64,000 nt of DNA from Hyphomonadaceae bacterium BL14 (GTDB lineage: Bacteria > Pseudomonadota > Alphaproteobacteria > Caulobacterales > Maricaulaceae), in contig CP091242.1 of assembly GCA_027627705.1 (NCBI GenBank), positions 732,076 to 796,075 of the forward strand. The letters run 5' to 3'. The notes under the pieces were generated by a model. The model searched no databases and was not told the DNA's origin. It worked only from the letters and a program-made list of their open reading frames with translations. This document shows, piece by piece, positions 8,502 to 18,279 of this stretch (positions are counted from its first letter, which is position 1; every line of letters begins with the position of its first letter). A program made the position numbers and the translations under genes.

Positions 8502-9371
8502 ATGGCGCGTACAGCGTTTCTGGGACTGGGCGTGATGGGCGCACCCATGGCGGGCCACCTCGCCCGCGCCGGCCATGAGGTGACGGTCTGGAACCGGACG
8601 CCGGACAAGGCTGCACGCTGGCTGGACGATCATGCCGGGGCCGCCGCTGACACGCTGCAGTATGCGGTCACGGGCACCGATATTGTCTTCATGTGCCTGG
8701 GCGATGATCCCGATGTGCGTGCGGTCGCTGATCAGATCCTGCCGGTCATGGGTGAGGGCGCTGTTCTTGTCGATCACACGACGGCCTCCGCGGCTCTGGC
8801 GCGTGATCTCGACGCTGCCTGTTCGCAGCGCGGCATCCTGTGGCTCGATGCGCCTGTGTCGGGCGGGCAGGCGGGGGCTGAAAACGGTCAATTGTCGATC
8901 ATGTGCGGCGGGACAGAGTCGGCGTTCGCTGCCGCAGAACCGGTGATGCAGGCCTACGCCAAGGCGATCACCCATGCAGGCCCCGCCGGGGCGGGCCAGC
9001 TGGTCAAGATGGTCAACCAGATCTGCATTGCGGGACTGGTTCAGGGCCTGGCCGAGGGGCTGCATTTCGCCGGTGCTGCCGGGCTCGATCCCGACACGGT
9101 GATCCGTGCGATCTCCAAAGGCGCCGCCCAGAGCTGGCAGATGGAGAACCGCTGGCGCACCATGACCTCGGACGAGTTCGCGTTCGGCTTTGCGGTGGAC
9201 TGGATGCGCAAGGATTTGCGCATCGCTCTGGACGAAGCCCGCAACAACGGTGCGCAATTGCCGGTGACCGCCCTGGTCGACCAGTTCTACGCCGAGGTGC
9301 AGGCCATGGGGGGTGCCCGCTGGGACACCTCCAGCCTGATTGCGCGGTTAAACCGCGCGGGGAAGGGGTAG
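8502..9371 (+). CDS. NAD(P)-dependent oxidoreductase, 3-hydroxyisobutyrate dehydrogenase family
   Basis: 289 aa. The N-terminal Rossmann motif is FLGLGVMGAPMAGHL. The substrate-binding DAPVSGGQAGAENGQL and the catalytic-lysine region GAGQLVKMVNQ follow, then the all-helical C-terminal domain ending in the KDLRIALDEA helix. It oxidises a beta-hydroxyacid; substrate could be 3-hydroxyisobutyrate, tartronate semialdehyde or a related compound. The ATG at 8502, just after the flavin reductase stop, is used; the longer upstream frame is a shadow of that gene. Confidence 0.9.
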   Translation: MARTAFLGLGVMGAPMAGHLARAGHEVTVWNRTPDKAARWLDDHAGAAADTLQYAVTGTDIVFMCLGDDPDVRAVADQILPVMGEGAVLVDHTTASAALARDLDAACSQRGILWLDAPVSGGQAGAENGQLSIMCGGTESAFAAAEPVMQAYAKAITHAGPAGAGQLVKMVNQICIAGLVQGLAEGLHFAGAAGLDPDTVIRAISKGAAQSWQMENRWRTMTSDEFAFGFAVDWMRKDLRIALDEARNNGAQLPVTALVDQFYAEVQAMGGARWDTSSLIARLNRAGKG

Positions 9372-9403
9372 GGGGCGCAGCCGCCTGCCGTCTGCCGCCT
9401 GCC

Positions 9404-10033
9404 TTAGAAGCTGCCGATCTGCATGGCCGCGCGCACCAGGGCGGCGGTGGAGTTGACGCTCAGCTTGCCCATGATGTTTTCGCGGTGCTTGCGCACTGTC
9501 GATGGGCTCATGCCCAGCGTCTGCGCGATCACGTCAACAGATCGCCCCTTGGCGATCTCACGCAGCACGGCGCGTTCGCGCGGGGTGAGAGCGCTGGCGT
9601 TGAGCACGCCGGACCGGTCGTCATCTGCAGGCCCCGGCCGGGCCCTGACCGGCTGGGCGGCAGCAGCCCGGATCGCCGCCACCAATGCCTCGCGCCCGGC
9701 TTCCTTGTGCAGAAAGCCTTCGACCTGGCGTGCAAGCTGCGCGCGCTCGGTCTCGTCCAGGGGCGCTCCGGTCAGAAGAAGCACGCGGGGGCGCCGCCCG
9801 GCGGCGTTCAATGCGTCCACGACATCAATGCCGGTCATGTCCGGCAGGGAGAAGTCGAGCAGCACGAGGTCCGGACCCAGGGCGCTGCACAGGGAAAGTC
9901 CGTCCTGCCCGTCGCCCGCCTCGCCGGAGACCTCGATGTCCGGCTCCAGGGACAGAGACTGGACCAGCGCTTCGCGCACCAGGCTGTGATCATCTACGAT
10001 CAATACCCGGATCAGTCCTTGAACTGCATCCAT
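9404..10033 (-). CDS. NarL/FixJ-family response regulator
   Basis: 209 aa. Receiver domain (residues 8-125) with acidic pocket D14/D15 and phosphoacceptor D60 in LVLLDFSLPD, then a LuxR-type helix-turn-helix (LTPRERAVLREIAKG to STVRKHRENIMGKL). It is divergently transcribed from the sensor kinase at 10116, 82 bp away, making a cognate pair likely. Target genes are not identifiable from the sequence. Confidence 0.92.
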   Translation of the reverse strand: MDAVQGLIRVLIVDDHSLVREALVQSLSLEPDIEVSGEAGDGQDGLSLCSALGPDLVLLDFSLPDMTGIDVVDALNAAGRRPRVLLLTGAPLDETERAQLARQVEGFLHKEAGREALVAAIRAAAAQPVRARPGPADDDRSGVLNASALTPRERAVLREIAKGRSVDVIAQTLGMSPSTVRKHRENIMGKLSVNSTAALVRAAMQIGSF

Positions 10034-10115
10034 GCCCCCGCCCCCTTCCCCTGTAAGGATTGCTAACTAGTCGCCGCCCAGACAAGATCAAGCAGAGTTT
10101 TACGGGGGGCAGACC

Positions 10116-11519
10116 ATGACCGGGGCGGACACGCCGCGCATCAGCCGTGTAAACGGCCGCTTCGCGGATCACGAACTTGAGACGGCCTATCGCGAGGATG
10201 TCTGGCCGGTCCAGCGTACACAGATCGCCCTGACCATGGCCGGTCTCGGAATCGGGTTGCTTGTCACACTCAGTTCCGACTTTCGCTTTCTCGCCGGCAC
10301 GCCATGGTTTCTTCCCACCGCCGGACTTCGCGGCGGGGCCGGGCTTGGGGGAATTCTGGCCTGCGCCTGGCTTCTGATTGCCCGGCCACACTGGACATCG
10401 CCTGGCGCATCAGTGGTGATTCAAGGTTGGCTCGTTGTCGGGCTGATGGCGGCGATCGTGGTGGCTTTCGCGTTTCCGGCCGTCGAAACGACCCCGGACG
10501 GGATCAGCGATGTGCTCGTCTTCACGTCTTTCTGGATGTTCATTTTCGCAACTGTGGTCGGCTTTGGCATCTATACCTATCCCAATGCCGTGGCGGTGTT
10601 CTGCTCCGGACTGGCGCTGACCTACATGACCTTGATGGTGCTGTACTGGAACGTGGGTGCATATCCCATGATCTCCCAGGGCGTTCTCGTGCTTATGGGC
10701 TGCGCCTTTGGCTGGATCATGGCGATCGTGAGCAATGTCGGCGCACGCCGGCGGTTTCACGTCACACGCTTGTATGAAGCCGCACGTCTGGCCGCAGAGA
10801 AGAGCGAGGCGTTCCAGACCTTCCTTCTGGCTGCCAGCGGGCATGATATTCGCCAGCCCCTCTACGCCCTCGACCTGAACGCCAGCTCCCTGGAGGCGAT
10901 GGCGGAAAAGGGCGATCTGGAGCAGGTGCGCCGCCTTGCGCGGCGCCAGAAGGCGGTGGCGCGCAACATGTCCGCCTTGCTTGCCGCGATGATCGAGCTG
11001 TCGACGCTCAACCGCGGCCGCCGGACCACCCAGGCCAGCGCCTGCCGCATCGATGAATTGCTTGGCGACGCCGCCGACCCGCTGCTCGGTTTGGCCGATG
11101 ACCGGGGGATCGCCGTGCGCCAACTGCGCAGCCGGCTTTGCGTCGAGGCCGATCCGGGTGTCGTCATCCATGTTGTGTCCAACCTCCTGGCCAACGCCAT
11201 CAATCATTCAGGCGGTACGCGCATCCTGCTGGGTGCCCGCAGGCGCGGGAGCGAGGTGCAGTTGATCGTGGCCGACAACGGCAAGGGGCTCAGCCCGCGT
11301 GCGGCGCGGTTGAGTTCGATCACGGATCTCCGCGACGAGGAGCGTGAGACCCGGCTGCACGCCGGGCTTGGCATGGAGATCATGTTCGGTTTGTGCGAAC
11401 GCGGCGGGCTTGACCTGACCATCGTTTCGAAGCCCGGCAGCGGCGTGATGGCCGTGATTACCTGCCCGCGCAGCCTGGCGGCGGGCCCGAGGGCGCATTC
11501 CGGGCAGAAAACGCCCTGA
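10116..11519 (+). CDS. Membrane sensor histidine kinase
   Basis: 467 aa. The first about 210 residues contain six or so hydrophobic helices with short loops and no large periplasmic domain, so the signal may be sensed in the membrane. The H-box is SGHDIRQPLYALDLN with phospho-His near residue 243. The HATPase region shows NLLANAINHSGG (N-box) and VADNGKGLS (G1). The HD[IL]RQPL form marks the group of kinases that often pair with NarL-type regulators, matching the divergent neighbour at 9404. A GGGGGG Shine-Dalgarno lies just before the start. Confidence 0.9.
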   Translation: MTGADTPRISRVNGRFADHELETAYREDVWPVQRTQIALTMAGLGIGLLVTLSSDFRFLAGTPWFLPTAGLRGGAGLGGILACAWLLIARPHWTSPGASVVIQGWLVVGLMAAIVVAFAFPAVETTPDGISDVLVFTSFWMFIFATVVGFGIYTYPNAVAVFCSGLALTYMTLMVLYWNVGAYPMISQGVLVLMGCAFGWIMAIVSNVGARRRFHVTRLYEAARLAAEKSEAFQTFLLAASGHDIRQPLYALDLNASSLEAMAEKGDLEQVRRLARRQKAVARNMSALLAAMIELSTLNRGRRTTQASACRIDELLGDAADPLLGLADDRGIAVRQLRSRLCVEADPGVVIHVVSNLLANAINHSGGTRILLGARRRGSEVQLIVADNGKGLSPRAARLSSITDLRDEERETRLHAGLGMEIMFGLCERGGLDLTIVSKPGSGVMAVITCPRSLAAGPRAHSGQKTP

Positions 11520-11595
11520 CTACGCCAGCTGTCGTATTCTAGCGGCGGGGGTAATCTGGCAGCGTGCCGGTCCATCGGGTGGGGGATGGAGCGTC

Positions 11596-12282
11596 ATGCA
11601 GCTGATGAACGAAAACAAGGACACGCTGTGGCCCGTGCGGCGGGCGCGCGAGCGTTCCGCGGCACCAGTTTCAAACAGCGGTGCGGACGCCAATGACAGG
11701 GCGGACGCGTTCATGCGGGTGCAGCAGGCGGTGCTGTCGCAGTTTTCCCGCCACCCGTTTCACAAGGTTGGCATGCGCGATGTGGCGCGAGAGGCGCGCT
11801 GCGGGATCGCCGCTCTGTACCGGTTCGCCGACACCAAAGAGGGCCTCCTGACCGTGTGCCTGGCAGCGGATTTCGAGGCGCGGGCCGAGCGGATACGGGC
11901 GGCCTCCCGGCGTGAGGTCGGCACCCGGGCACGGCTGCGCGCCTGCATCGGCGAACTGGTCCGGTTTGACCTTGACCGACCTGATTTTGTGCGGATCGTG
12001 AGGCTGAACACGCCCGCGAGCCTCCTTCAAGACGCGGCACAGAACGGCGGACCTGAAGAGGTCATTGAAGAAATTCTGATGCGCGGCGCGCGGGACGGCT
12101 CCGTGCGCTCCGACCTTGACCCGGGTGCGCTCGCCTCATTGGTGTGCGCTCTGACCGACGGCGCCCTGGGGCGCTGGGCAAAAACGGATCGCGATGCCGT
12201 TCCACTGCTTCGCGAGCGTCTGGGTCAGGAGCGCGCCGAACTGGTCTGGGCGGTGATCTGGCCTGCCGTCTCGTCGGCCTGA
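11596..12282 (+). CDS. TetR/AcrR-family transcriptional regulator
   Basis: 228 aa. After a 35-residue basic, probably disordered leader, the DNA-binding domain runs from about residue 40: VLSQFSRHPFHKVGMRDVAREARCGIAALYRFADTKEGLL (shown by its parts HKVGMRDVAREA and AALYRFADTKEG). The C-terminal ligand domain is poorly conserved. No divergent transporter or enzyme sits next to it; the downstream genes are a possible 33-aa ORF and a TRIC-type channel on the same strand, which are candidate targets. Confidence 0.88.
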   Translation: MQLMNENKDTLWPVRRARERSAAPVSNSGADANDRADAFMRVQQAVLSQFSRHPFHKVGMRDVAREARCGIAALYRFADTKEGLLTVCLAADFEARAERIRAASRREVGTRARLRACIGELVRFDLDRPDFVRIVRLNTPASLLQDAAQNGGPEEVIEEILMRGARDGSVRSDLDPGALASLVCALTDGALGRWAKTDRDAVPLLRERLGQERAELVWAVIWPAVSSA

Positions 12283-12331
12283 TGCAGCCGGTCAGAACAG
12301 CGCGGCGTCTGGCGCCGCTGAGGAGCGGTTC

Positions 12332-12433
12332 GTGACGCATCACCGGATCAGCGCCGTCATCGCACGGACCTTCAGGACCCTTGTCCCGGCATTGTTCTGC
12401 GCAGCCGCGGTCGCAGTCTTCTACAGCGGCTAG
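12332..12433 (+). CDS. Possible 33-aa single-span membrane peptide
   Basis: GTG start with a strong GAGGAG Shine-Dalgarno 6 nt upstream. The product has a basic, His-containing N-terminus (MTHHRISAVIARTFR) followed by a hydrophobic stretch (LVPALFCAAAVAVFY), which fits a small inner-membrane peptide. It lies in the otherwise gene-free 290 bp between the TetR gene and the TRIC-type channel gene, all on the same strand. No family is recognised and no conservation can be checked here; chance ORF is possible. Confidence 0.35.
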   Translation: MTHHRISAVIARTFRTLVPALFCAAAVAVFYSG

Positions 12434-12572
12434 GCCGCGCCCTGGGTGCAGGCGGCCGGCGTGCCGCGCCACTGGCGTCCGCGCGTGTTCACCGATACAC
12501 CGGCTGCGAACCGTCCCAAGCCAGCCGGGCCACGCCCGCCCGCGCCGGACTGCCGCGCAGCGGAGCGCAGTG

Positions 12573-13205
12573 ATGAGCGTCGCGATTGTCTTTTACATTC
12601 TGGATTTCGCCGGGATTTTTTTCTTTGCGGCTACGGGCGGGATTCTGTCGGCGCGCAAGCAGCTTGACCCGTTCGGCGCCGCCGTGATCGGCGCGGTGAC
12701 CGGGATGGGTGGGGGCACGCTGCGCGACATCGTGCTGGGCAGCCTGCCGGTCTACTGGGTAGAGGCACCCGAGTATCTGGCGATCGCCGCCGCGGGCGGG
12801 CTGATCGGCTATTACGGCTCGGAGATCGTGCGCGGCGAGGTGGGCGCACGGCGCGTTGCGATGGTCTGGGCAGATGCCATCGGCCTGTCGGTGTTCTGCG
12901 TCATCGGCGCGCAGGCTGGTCTGGCGGCCGGGGCGCACTGGTCCATCGCGGTGCTCACCGGCGTCATGAGTGCTGCCTTTGGCGGGCTGCTGCGCGATGT
13001 GATCCTGAATGATGTGCCGCTGATCCTGCGCGCAGAGATCTATGCGCTGGCGGCGCTGTTCGGTGCTGCGCTCTATGTACTCAGCGTCTCGCTCGGTCTG
13101 GGCGAGGGCGTGGCTGCGATCGCCGGGGCCCTGGGTGCCTTTGTGATCAGGGGATGCGCCATCCGCTTCGGCTGGAGCATCCCCTCGATCGGCAAGCTGG
13201 ACTAG
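12573..13205 (+). CDS. Trimeric intracellular cation (TRIC/UPF0126) channel family protein
   Basis: 210 aa integral membrane protein with about seven hydrophobic helices. It has the UPF0126 inverted repeat: GGILSARKQLDPFGAAVIGAVTGMGGGTLRDIVLG in the first half (seen as GAVTGMGGGTLRDIVLG) and GVMSAAFGGLLRDVILND in the second. Bacterial TRIC homologues are homotrimeric potassium-type cation channels; YicG is the E. coli example. Start is the ATG at 12573; the upstream extension lacks membrane-protein character. Convergent, 4-bp overlap with the M14 peptidase gene. Confidence 0.9.
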   Translation: MSVAIVFYILDFAGIFFFAATGGILSARKQLDPFGAAVIGAVTGMGGGTLRDIVLGSLPVYWVEAPEYLAIAAAGGLIGYYGSEIVRGEVGARRVAMVWADAIGLSVFCVIGAQAGLAAGAHWSIAVLTGVMSAAFGGLLRDVILNDVPLILRAEIYALAALFGAALYVLSVSLGLGEGVAAIAGALGAFVIRGCAIRFGWSIPSIGKLD

Positions 13206-15799
13206 TTCAGCCCATCGGTGTCCTGATAGGTTCCCCGGCTGGCGTTCATGAGCGTTGAGAAGAAGACCGCGTTCATCAGCAGGCGCTCCGTGCCCGGATA
13301 GGTCCCGCGAAACACCGGATTGTCGGCGAACAGGATCACCGCGCCGCTGCCCCTGCGATAGACGCTCACCGCCGGAGAGCCAGCGATCTCGTCGAGGCGG
13401 CGCTGGGAGGCGTATCCGCTCATCAGGGGGCGCTCGGCGTACTGCACGGGCACGGCGTAGGGGTCGGTCGGGCGGGTCAGCGTGAAGCTGGTATTGCGGT
13501 TCACCGGCAGGCGGCGGGCCTGATAGCCCCAGCCCAGCGGGTGAGAGACATCGAGATCGGTCTCGAAAATCGCGCCGGCCAGAATGTGCTCGGCGTCGCG
13601 CACCTGCATCTCGGAGAAGTTCAGGCGTTGCGGCGTCTCGCTCGGCGTCTCTTGCGTGTCAGTTGCCTCGATCTCGAGCAGGCTGCGCTCGGCCCATTGC
13701 GCCGCCTGGCGCGTTGCGACCAGCGTGCCGCCGCCGCGGACCCAGCGGTTCACCGCAGCTTTGGTCGCGTCATCCAGCGACGCGTTGCCGCCGGGCAGGA
13801 TGAGGTGGGTATAGCGGCTCCAGTCCAGCGAGGAGAGCCGGCTTTTGGGCACAAGCAGCACCGCCATCTGATGCTGGTGGTCGAGCGTCCACCAGATCTC
13901 CCCGGCATCATTCCAGGAAATGCCGTCATCAAACGCGATCACGACACTGGGGGCGGTGAGGGTGCGAAACACGTTCCATGCACCCAGATCGCGGCCGGTA
14001 TTGCGCGTCAGGCCTGTAGAGGCTGCGGCCACCGGGACGCCGTCTTCGCGCGCAATCGTTTCCATCACAGCGTGAATCTGCGACGGGGTCATGTCCTGAC
14101 GGGCCAGCGGTACGAAGACGGAGCCGCGCGCGAAATCCTGATCGCCCTGCGCAGTCACCAGGGTGAATGGCTCGCTGGCCGCGCGCGCCATCAAGCCGGC
14201 TTCCAGGATCCGGTTCAGGGCCCGCGGGGCAAAGCTGTGTGACCAGTCGAACACATAACCATAGGGTGCACGGTCCGGAGCCGGGGCGCTCTGGAACGCG
14301 CCGTCGGCAGGCTCGCCCAGCGGCAGGGACTGAAACATCCCGCCGGCGAGACCGTCATATTGAAGGTTATAGGCCAGCGGCAGCGTCCAGCCGGAAACGT
14401 CGTAGAAGACATTCTCCTCAAACTCGGTGAAGCGCTCGAAGATGCCGCGGATCAGCCGGTGTTGCAGCTGCCGGGCGGGCACAATGTAGGATTCGGCGGC
14501 CGGGTAGGTGCCGCTGCTGGCGCGCACATCGCGTGCCGCGCGGTAGACCTCGATGCCATGGGTGCGCAGAAGCCGCACGAAACGGCGCGCCCGTTCGGGA
14601 TCGCCCGGCGCGGTGAACACCCAGGCCTGTGCATTGGCGCTGGCGGCCTGCCGGGCGTTCTCGGCGAAGAAGTCACGCTGGAAGTCGATCAGCTCTTCGC
14701 GGATATCGAGAGCACCCTGGATGGTCGTCAGTGCGGTGCGGAACTGCGTGCGTACATTGTCGGCATTGGTGACCAGGCCGTGTTCGGACTGGATCTGACC
14801 GCCGCGCGCCGCGCCGGCCTCGAACAGGATGCCCAGCGAACCGGACAGCTGGGGATAGGTCGAGCCCTTGCCGATATAGAAATTATCGAAGACCTCCTGG
14901 GTCGCGTAGAGCCGCGCCTCGGAATCCATGAAGGCGGCGTGGCGCCGGGCGATTTCATAGGTCAGCTCGCGCGCCCGCACCTGGATCAGCGGATTGCGCC
15001 GCGTCTCCGTGCCGGGATGGAAATAGTACGGCGAGTTGTGGCCCATCTCGTGATAATCGGCCGTCACCATGGGCTTCCACGCCTGCCAGGCGGTGGTGAT
15101 CGCGACGGACTCCGGCTGGGTCAGCAACAGCCACTGGCGGTTCAGGTCGAAGCCGTAATGGTTCACCCGCGCCAGGCCCCACAGATTATGGATTTCATGG
15201 GCCTCGTCGGTGACGGGCATGCGGCTCGAAAAGCGCTCCACATGGTCAATGCGCCGGGCATGGCCGTCGGGATTGTGGGTCACGGCGGCCAGGATCACGG
15301 TATTGGCCAGCACCTCGTCAATCGTCTCGCCACGTCCGGCTGCGAAGTGATGCAGAAACGGGATGGCCGCATCCATGGATGAGGTTTCCGCGCCATGGAC
15401 GCCGTAGTTGATCCACACCACGATGGGTGCCGCGTCGGCCGGGGCATTGCCGCGCAGCCGCGCCAGGTGCGCGTCGCGGATGTCGCCGATGCGCGCGAGG
15501 TTCTCCGGGCTGGAGATGGTGAACTGCAGGATCGGACGGCCCTGGTGCGAGCGTCCGATGGTCTCCACCGTAATCCGGTCTGAGGTGTCGGCGAGATAGG
15601 CCGCGTAGTTCAGAAGATCATCATAGCGCACCACCCGTTCACCGATCTCATAGCCGGCATGGTCCTCGAACACGGTGATCGACGGATCATATGTCACGCC
15701 CTCCACCTGGAAGAAGCTGGCCGGCTCGGCGATAGCAGCCGGCGCAGCGATAACAGGCAGGATCAGCGCCAGACTGGCGGCGCGCAGCGTCTTGAACAT
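13202..15799 (-). CDS. Secreted M14-family zinc carboxypeptidase-like protein
   Basis: 865 aa. Signal peptide (residues 1-23, ending AIAEP). The M14 domain shows TIGRSHQGRP, the zinc ligands in YGVHGAETSS (H..E), GFDLNRQW and DYHEMGHNSPYYF. A long C-terminal region includes a GATase1-like segment (LILPGGNASLDDATK, then RWVRGGGTLVATR), an arrangement found in large periplasmic M14 peptidases of Gram-negative bacteria. Likely degrades peptides outside the cytoplasm. The open frame continues to 16204 but would overlap typA; ATG 15799 starts exactly at the signal peptide. Divergent from typA. Confidence 0.88.
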   Translation of the reverse strand: MFKTLRAASLALILPVIAAPAAIAEPASFFQVEGVTYDPSITVFEDHAGYEIGERVVRYDDLLNYAAYLADTSDRITVETIGRSHQGRPILQFTISSPENLARIGDIRDAHLARLRGNAPADAAPIVVWINYGVHGAETSSMDAAIPFLHHFAAGRGETIDEVLANTVILAAVTHNPDGHARRIDHVERFSSRMPVTDEAHEIHNLWGLARVNHYGFDLNRQWLLLTQPESVAITTAWQAWKPMVTADYHEMGHNSPYYFHPGTETRRNPLIQVRARELTYEIARRHAAFMDSEARLYATQEVFDNFYIGKGSTYPQLSGSLGILFEAGAARGGQIQSEHGLVTNADNVRTQFRTALTTIQGALDIREELIDFQRDFFAENARQAASANAQAWVFTAPGDPERARRFVRLLRTHGIEVYRAARDVRASSGTYPAAESYIVPARQLQHRLIRGIFERFTEFEENVFYDVSGWTLPLAYNLQYDGLAGGMFQSLPLGEPADGAFQSAPAPDRAPYGYVFDWSHSFAPRALNRILEAGLMARAASEPFTLVTAQGDQDFARGSVFVPLARQDMTPSQIHAVMETIAREDGVPVAAASTGLTRNTGRDLGAWNVFRTLTAPSVVIAFDDGISWNDAGEIWWTLDHQHQMAVLLVPKSRLSSLDWSRYTHLILPGGNASLDDATKAAVNRWVRGGGTLVATRQAAQWAERSLLEIEATDTQETPSETPQRLNFSEMQVRDAEHILAGAIFETDLDVSHPLGWGYQARRLPVNRNTSFTLTRPTDPYAVPVQYAERPLMSGYASQRRLDEIAGSPAVSVYRRGSGAVILFADNPVFRGTYPGTERLLMNAVFFSTLMNASRGTYQDTDGLN

Positions 15800-15961
15800 G
15801 GTAACTCCCCGGATACGGTCGGCTCTGACAGGCGCCTGGAGGGCGCTCTTGCATGGAGATCTCATCCTAGCGGATGCAATGGGCCGCCGCCAATGCTGGC
15901 GCTGCGGCCCGTGCGCCTGTATGACACGCGGCAAAAGGCCTCCCGCCAGAAGGAACTCCCC

Positions 15962-17788
15962 ATGACCGCTCCGGTCGAGCGCATTCGCAATATCGCCATC
16001 GTGGCCCACGTGGACCACGGCAAGACCACCCTGGTCGACAAGCTCCTGCGGCAGTCCGGCACGTTCGCCGACCGCGCGGTCGAGGTCGAACGGGTTATGG
16101 ATTCCAATGATTTGGAGAAAGAGCGCGGGATTACCATCCTGGCCAAGAACACGGCTGTGACCTGGCGCGACTACAATATCAACATCGTGGACACGCCCGG
16201 ACACGCCGATTTCGGCGGCGAAGTGGAGCGGGTGCTCTCCATGGTCGATTCGGTGCTTCTGCTCGTCGACGCAGTGGACGGGCCGATGCCCCAGACCGCG
16301 TTCGTGACCCGCAAGGCCCTGGCGTTGGGGCTGAACCCCATCGTCGTGGTCAACAAGGTGGACCGCCCCGGCGCACGGCCTGACTGGGTGGTGGACCAGA
16401 CCTTTGATCTGTTCGACCGTCTGGGCGCGACGGATGAACAGATGGATTTCCCCGTGGTGTATGCGTCAGCCCTGCAGGGCTGGGCGACGCTGGACGCCGA
16501 CAAGCCCGAACCCGATCTGACCGCGCTGTTCCAGACCATCGTGGACCGCGTGGCGGCACCGAAAGTGGACCCGCACGGGCCGCTCCAGCTGCAGGTCTCT
16601 GCGCTGGACTATTCGTCCTATACCGGTGTCATCGGCATCGGGCGCATCACCCGCGGTACGCTGGCCAAGAACCAGAACGTCATTGTGGCTGCTCCGGACG
16701 GCAAGACACGCCGCGCCAAGGTGCTGCAGGTGTTCGGCTTCCACGGGCTGGAGCGTGTCGAGCGCGACCGTGCGAGCGCGGGCGACATCATCACCTTCAA
16801 CGGCGTGGACCCGCTGGGTATTTCCGACACGCTGTGCGATCCCGAGCATGTCGAGGCGCTGCCGCCGCTGACCGTGGATGAGCCTACAATCTCGATGACC
16901 TTCCAGGTCAATGATTCGCCCTTCGCCGGCCGCGAAGGCAAGTTCGTCACCACGCGCCAGATCAAGGACCGGCTGGACCGCGAGCTGATCCACAACGTGG
17001 CCCTGCGCGTCACGCAGCAGGACAATGCGGACAAGTTCACCGTGTCGGGCCGCGGCGAGCTGCACCTGTCAGTGCTGATCGAGACCATGCGCCGCGAGGG
17101 CTTCGAGCTGGCCGTGGGCCGGCCGCAGGTGATCACCAAGGAAATCGACGGCAAGATTTGCGAGCCGTATGAAAACCTCACCATCGATCTGGAGGAAATC
17201 CACCAGGGCGGTGTGATGGAGCGTCTGGGCACGCGCAAGGCGGACCTCAAGAACATGGTGCCGGACGGCAATGGCCGCGTGCGCCTGGAATACATGGCGC
17301 CCACGCGCGGCCTGATCGGCTTCCGGTCCGAATTCCTGACCCTGACCCAGGGCTCGGGCCTGATGTTCCACACGTTTGACCACTATGCCCCGCGCGCGGC
17401 GGGCGAGGTGGGCCAGCGTCCCAAGGGCGCGATCATTTCCATGGAATCGGGCAAGGCACTGGCCTTCGCCCTGTGGAACATCCAGGAGCGCGGCAAGCTC
17501 TTCATCGGCCATGGGACCGAGGTCTATGAGGGCATGATCATTGGCATCAATGCCCGCGACGAGGATATGATCGTCAACCCGCTCAAGGGCAAGAAGCTCA
17601 CCAATATGCGCGCTTCAGGCACGGACGAGGCTGTGGTGCTGGTCACGCCAATCCGTCTGACGCTGGAATATGCGCTTGAATTCATCAATGACGACGAGCT
17701 TGTCGAGGTGACGCCCCAGACCATCCGCGTGCGCAAGAAGCTCCTGCTCGAGCACGAACGCAAGAAGGCCAGCCGCGCGAGCGCGTGA
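15962..17788 (+). CDS. typA: Ribosome-associated GTPase TypA/BipA
   Basis: 608 aa translational GTPase that helps 50S assembly and stress or low-temperature growth. G-domain motifs: [15 protein letters not shown] (G1), [12 protein letters not shown] (G2), [11 protein letters not shown] (G3), [10 protein letters not shown] (G4). Domain II, EF-G-like domains III/V and the C-terminal [11 protein letters not shown] region are all present, and length is normal. Start is the ATG at 15962; the longer frame is antisense to the peptidase leader. Confidence 0.98.
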   Translation: MTAPVERIRNIAIVAHVDHGKTTLVDKLLRQSGTFADRAVEVERVMDSNDLEKERGITILAKNTAVTWRDYNINIVDTPGHADFGGEVERVLSMVDSVLLLVDAVDGPMPQTAFVTRKALALGLNPIVVVNKVDRPGARPDWVVDQTFDLFDRLGATDEQMDFPVVYASALQGWATLDADKPEPDLTALFQTIVDRVAAPKVDPHGPLQLQVSALDYSSYTGVIGIGRITRGTLAKNQNVIVAAPDGKTRRAKVLQVFGFHGLERVERDRASAGDIITFNGVDPLGISDTLCDPEHVEALPPLTVDEPTISMTFQVNDSPFAGREGKFVTTRQIKDRLDRELIHNVALRVTQQDNADKFTVSGRGELHLSVLIETMRREGFELAVGRPQVITKEIDGKICEPYENLTIDLEEIHQGGVMERLGTRKADLKNMVPDGNGRVRLEYMAPTRGLIGFRSEFLTLTQGSGLMFHTFDHYAPRAAGEVGQRPKGAIISMESGKALAFALWNIQERGKLFIGHGTEVYEGMIIGINARDEDMIVNPLKGKKLTNMRASGTDEAVVLVTPIRLTLEYALEFINDDELVEVTPQTIRVRKKLLLEHERKKASRASA

Positions 17789-17814
17789 CAGGCATTATTC
17801 CGGCTTGAGCGGGA

Positions 17815-17845
17815 CAAGGGCTGGTGCCTCGTGCGCCGGCCCTTG
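17815..17845. terminator. Hairpin between convergent typA and the 17851 gene
   Basis: Ten-base arms (17815-17824 and 17836-17845) pair with a single wobble around an 11-nt loop, in the 62-bp space between two convergent stops. The placement suits a shared terminator. No strong T-tract follows on either side, so efficiency is uncertain. Confidence 0.5.
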
Positions 17846-17850
17846 CCGTG

Positions 17851-18279
17851 TCAGCCCTGTTTGTGACGGCGCACATCCAGCGCAACCCAGGTGACGAGGA
17901 ATCCGGCGATTGCGCCCGCTACCGGCAGCGTCAGGCGTTCTGCGCCTGTCCCCGGGATTGCCAGCGCCAGGCCGTAGCCGGTCACCGCACCCGCCGCCGC
18001 CCCCACAAGGGCATCGCGGTGGAGCTGGCGCGCGAACGGATCCTTGAACAGATCAAACACGCCCGCCTTGCGGGCATGCAGGGCCTGGCCCAGCAGGATG
18101 ATGGCGCTGACGATCCACAGGGCCAGCCCGATCCCGGACAGGACAAAGCCTGCTCCGGCAGGGAGCCCCTGAAGCTGCGCTGCCAGAACTTCACCGCCGC
18201 GCCAGCTCACCACTGCGCCCGCATTGATCAGTGCAAACAGACGCACCCGCGCCCGCAGCTGGCGGGCGAGCGCAGTCAT
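17851..18279 (-). CDS. Small integral membrane protein of unknown function
   Basis: 142 aa with three to four hydrophobic segments (around residues 14-24, 42-65, 92-108 and 118-135) separated by basic loops (LHARKAGVFDLFKDPFARQLHR). No family recognised. Its ATG overlaps the stop of the upstream dioxygenase gene (ATGA, 4 bp), so the two are translationally coupled. Function is not inferable beyond membrane location. Confidence 0.75.
   Translation of the reverse strand: MTALARQLRARVRLFALINAGAVVSWRGGEVLAAQLQGLPAGAGFVLSGIGLALWIVSAIILLGQALHARKAGVFDLFKDPFARQLHRDALVGAAAGAVTGYGLALAIPGTGAERLTLPVAGAIAGFLVTWVALDVRRHKQG

Noticed and set aside
14360-15382. 340-codon open frame antisense to the M14 peptidase
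   Set aside because: No start context or domain; shadow of the peptidase frame.
15800-16204. Upstream extension of the M14 peptidase frame
   Set aside because: Would overlap typA; the signal peptide starts exactly at ATG 15799.
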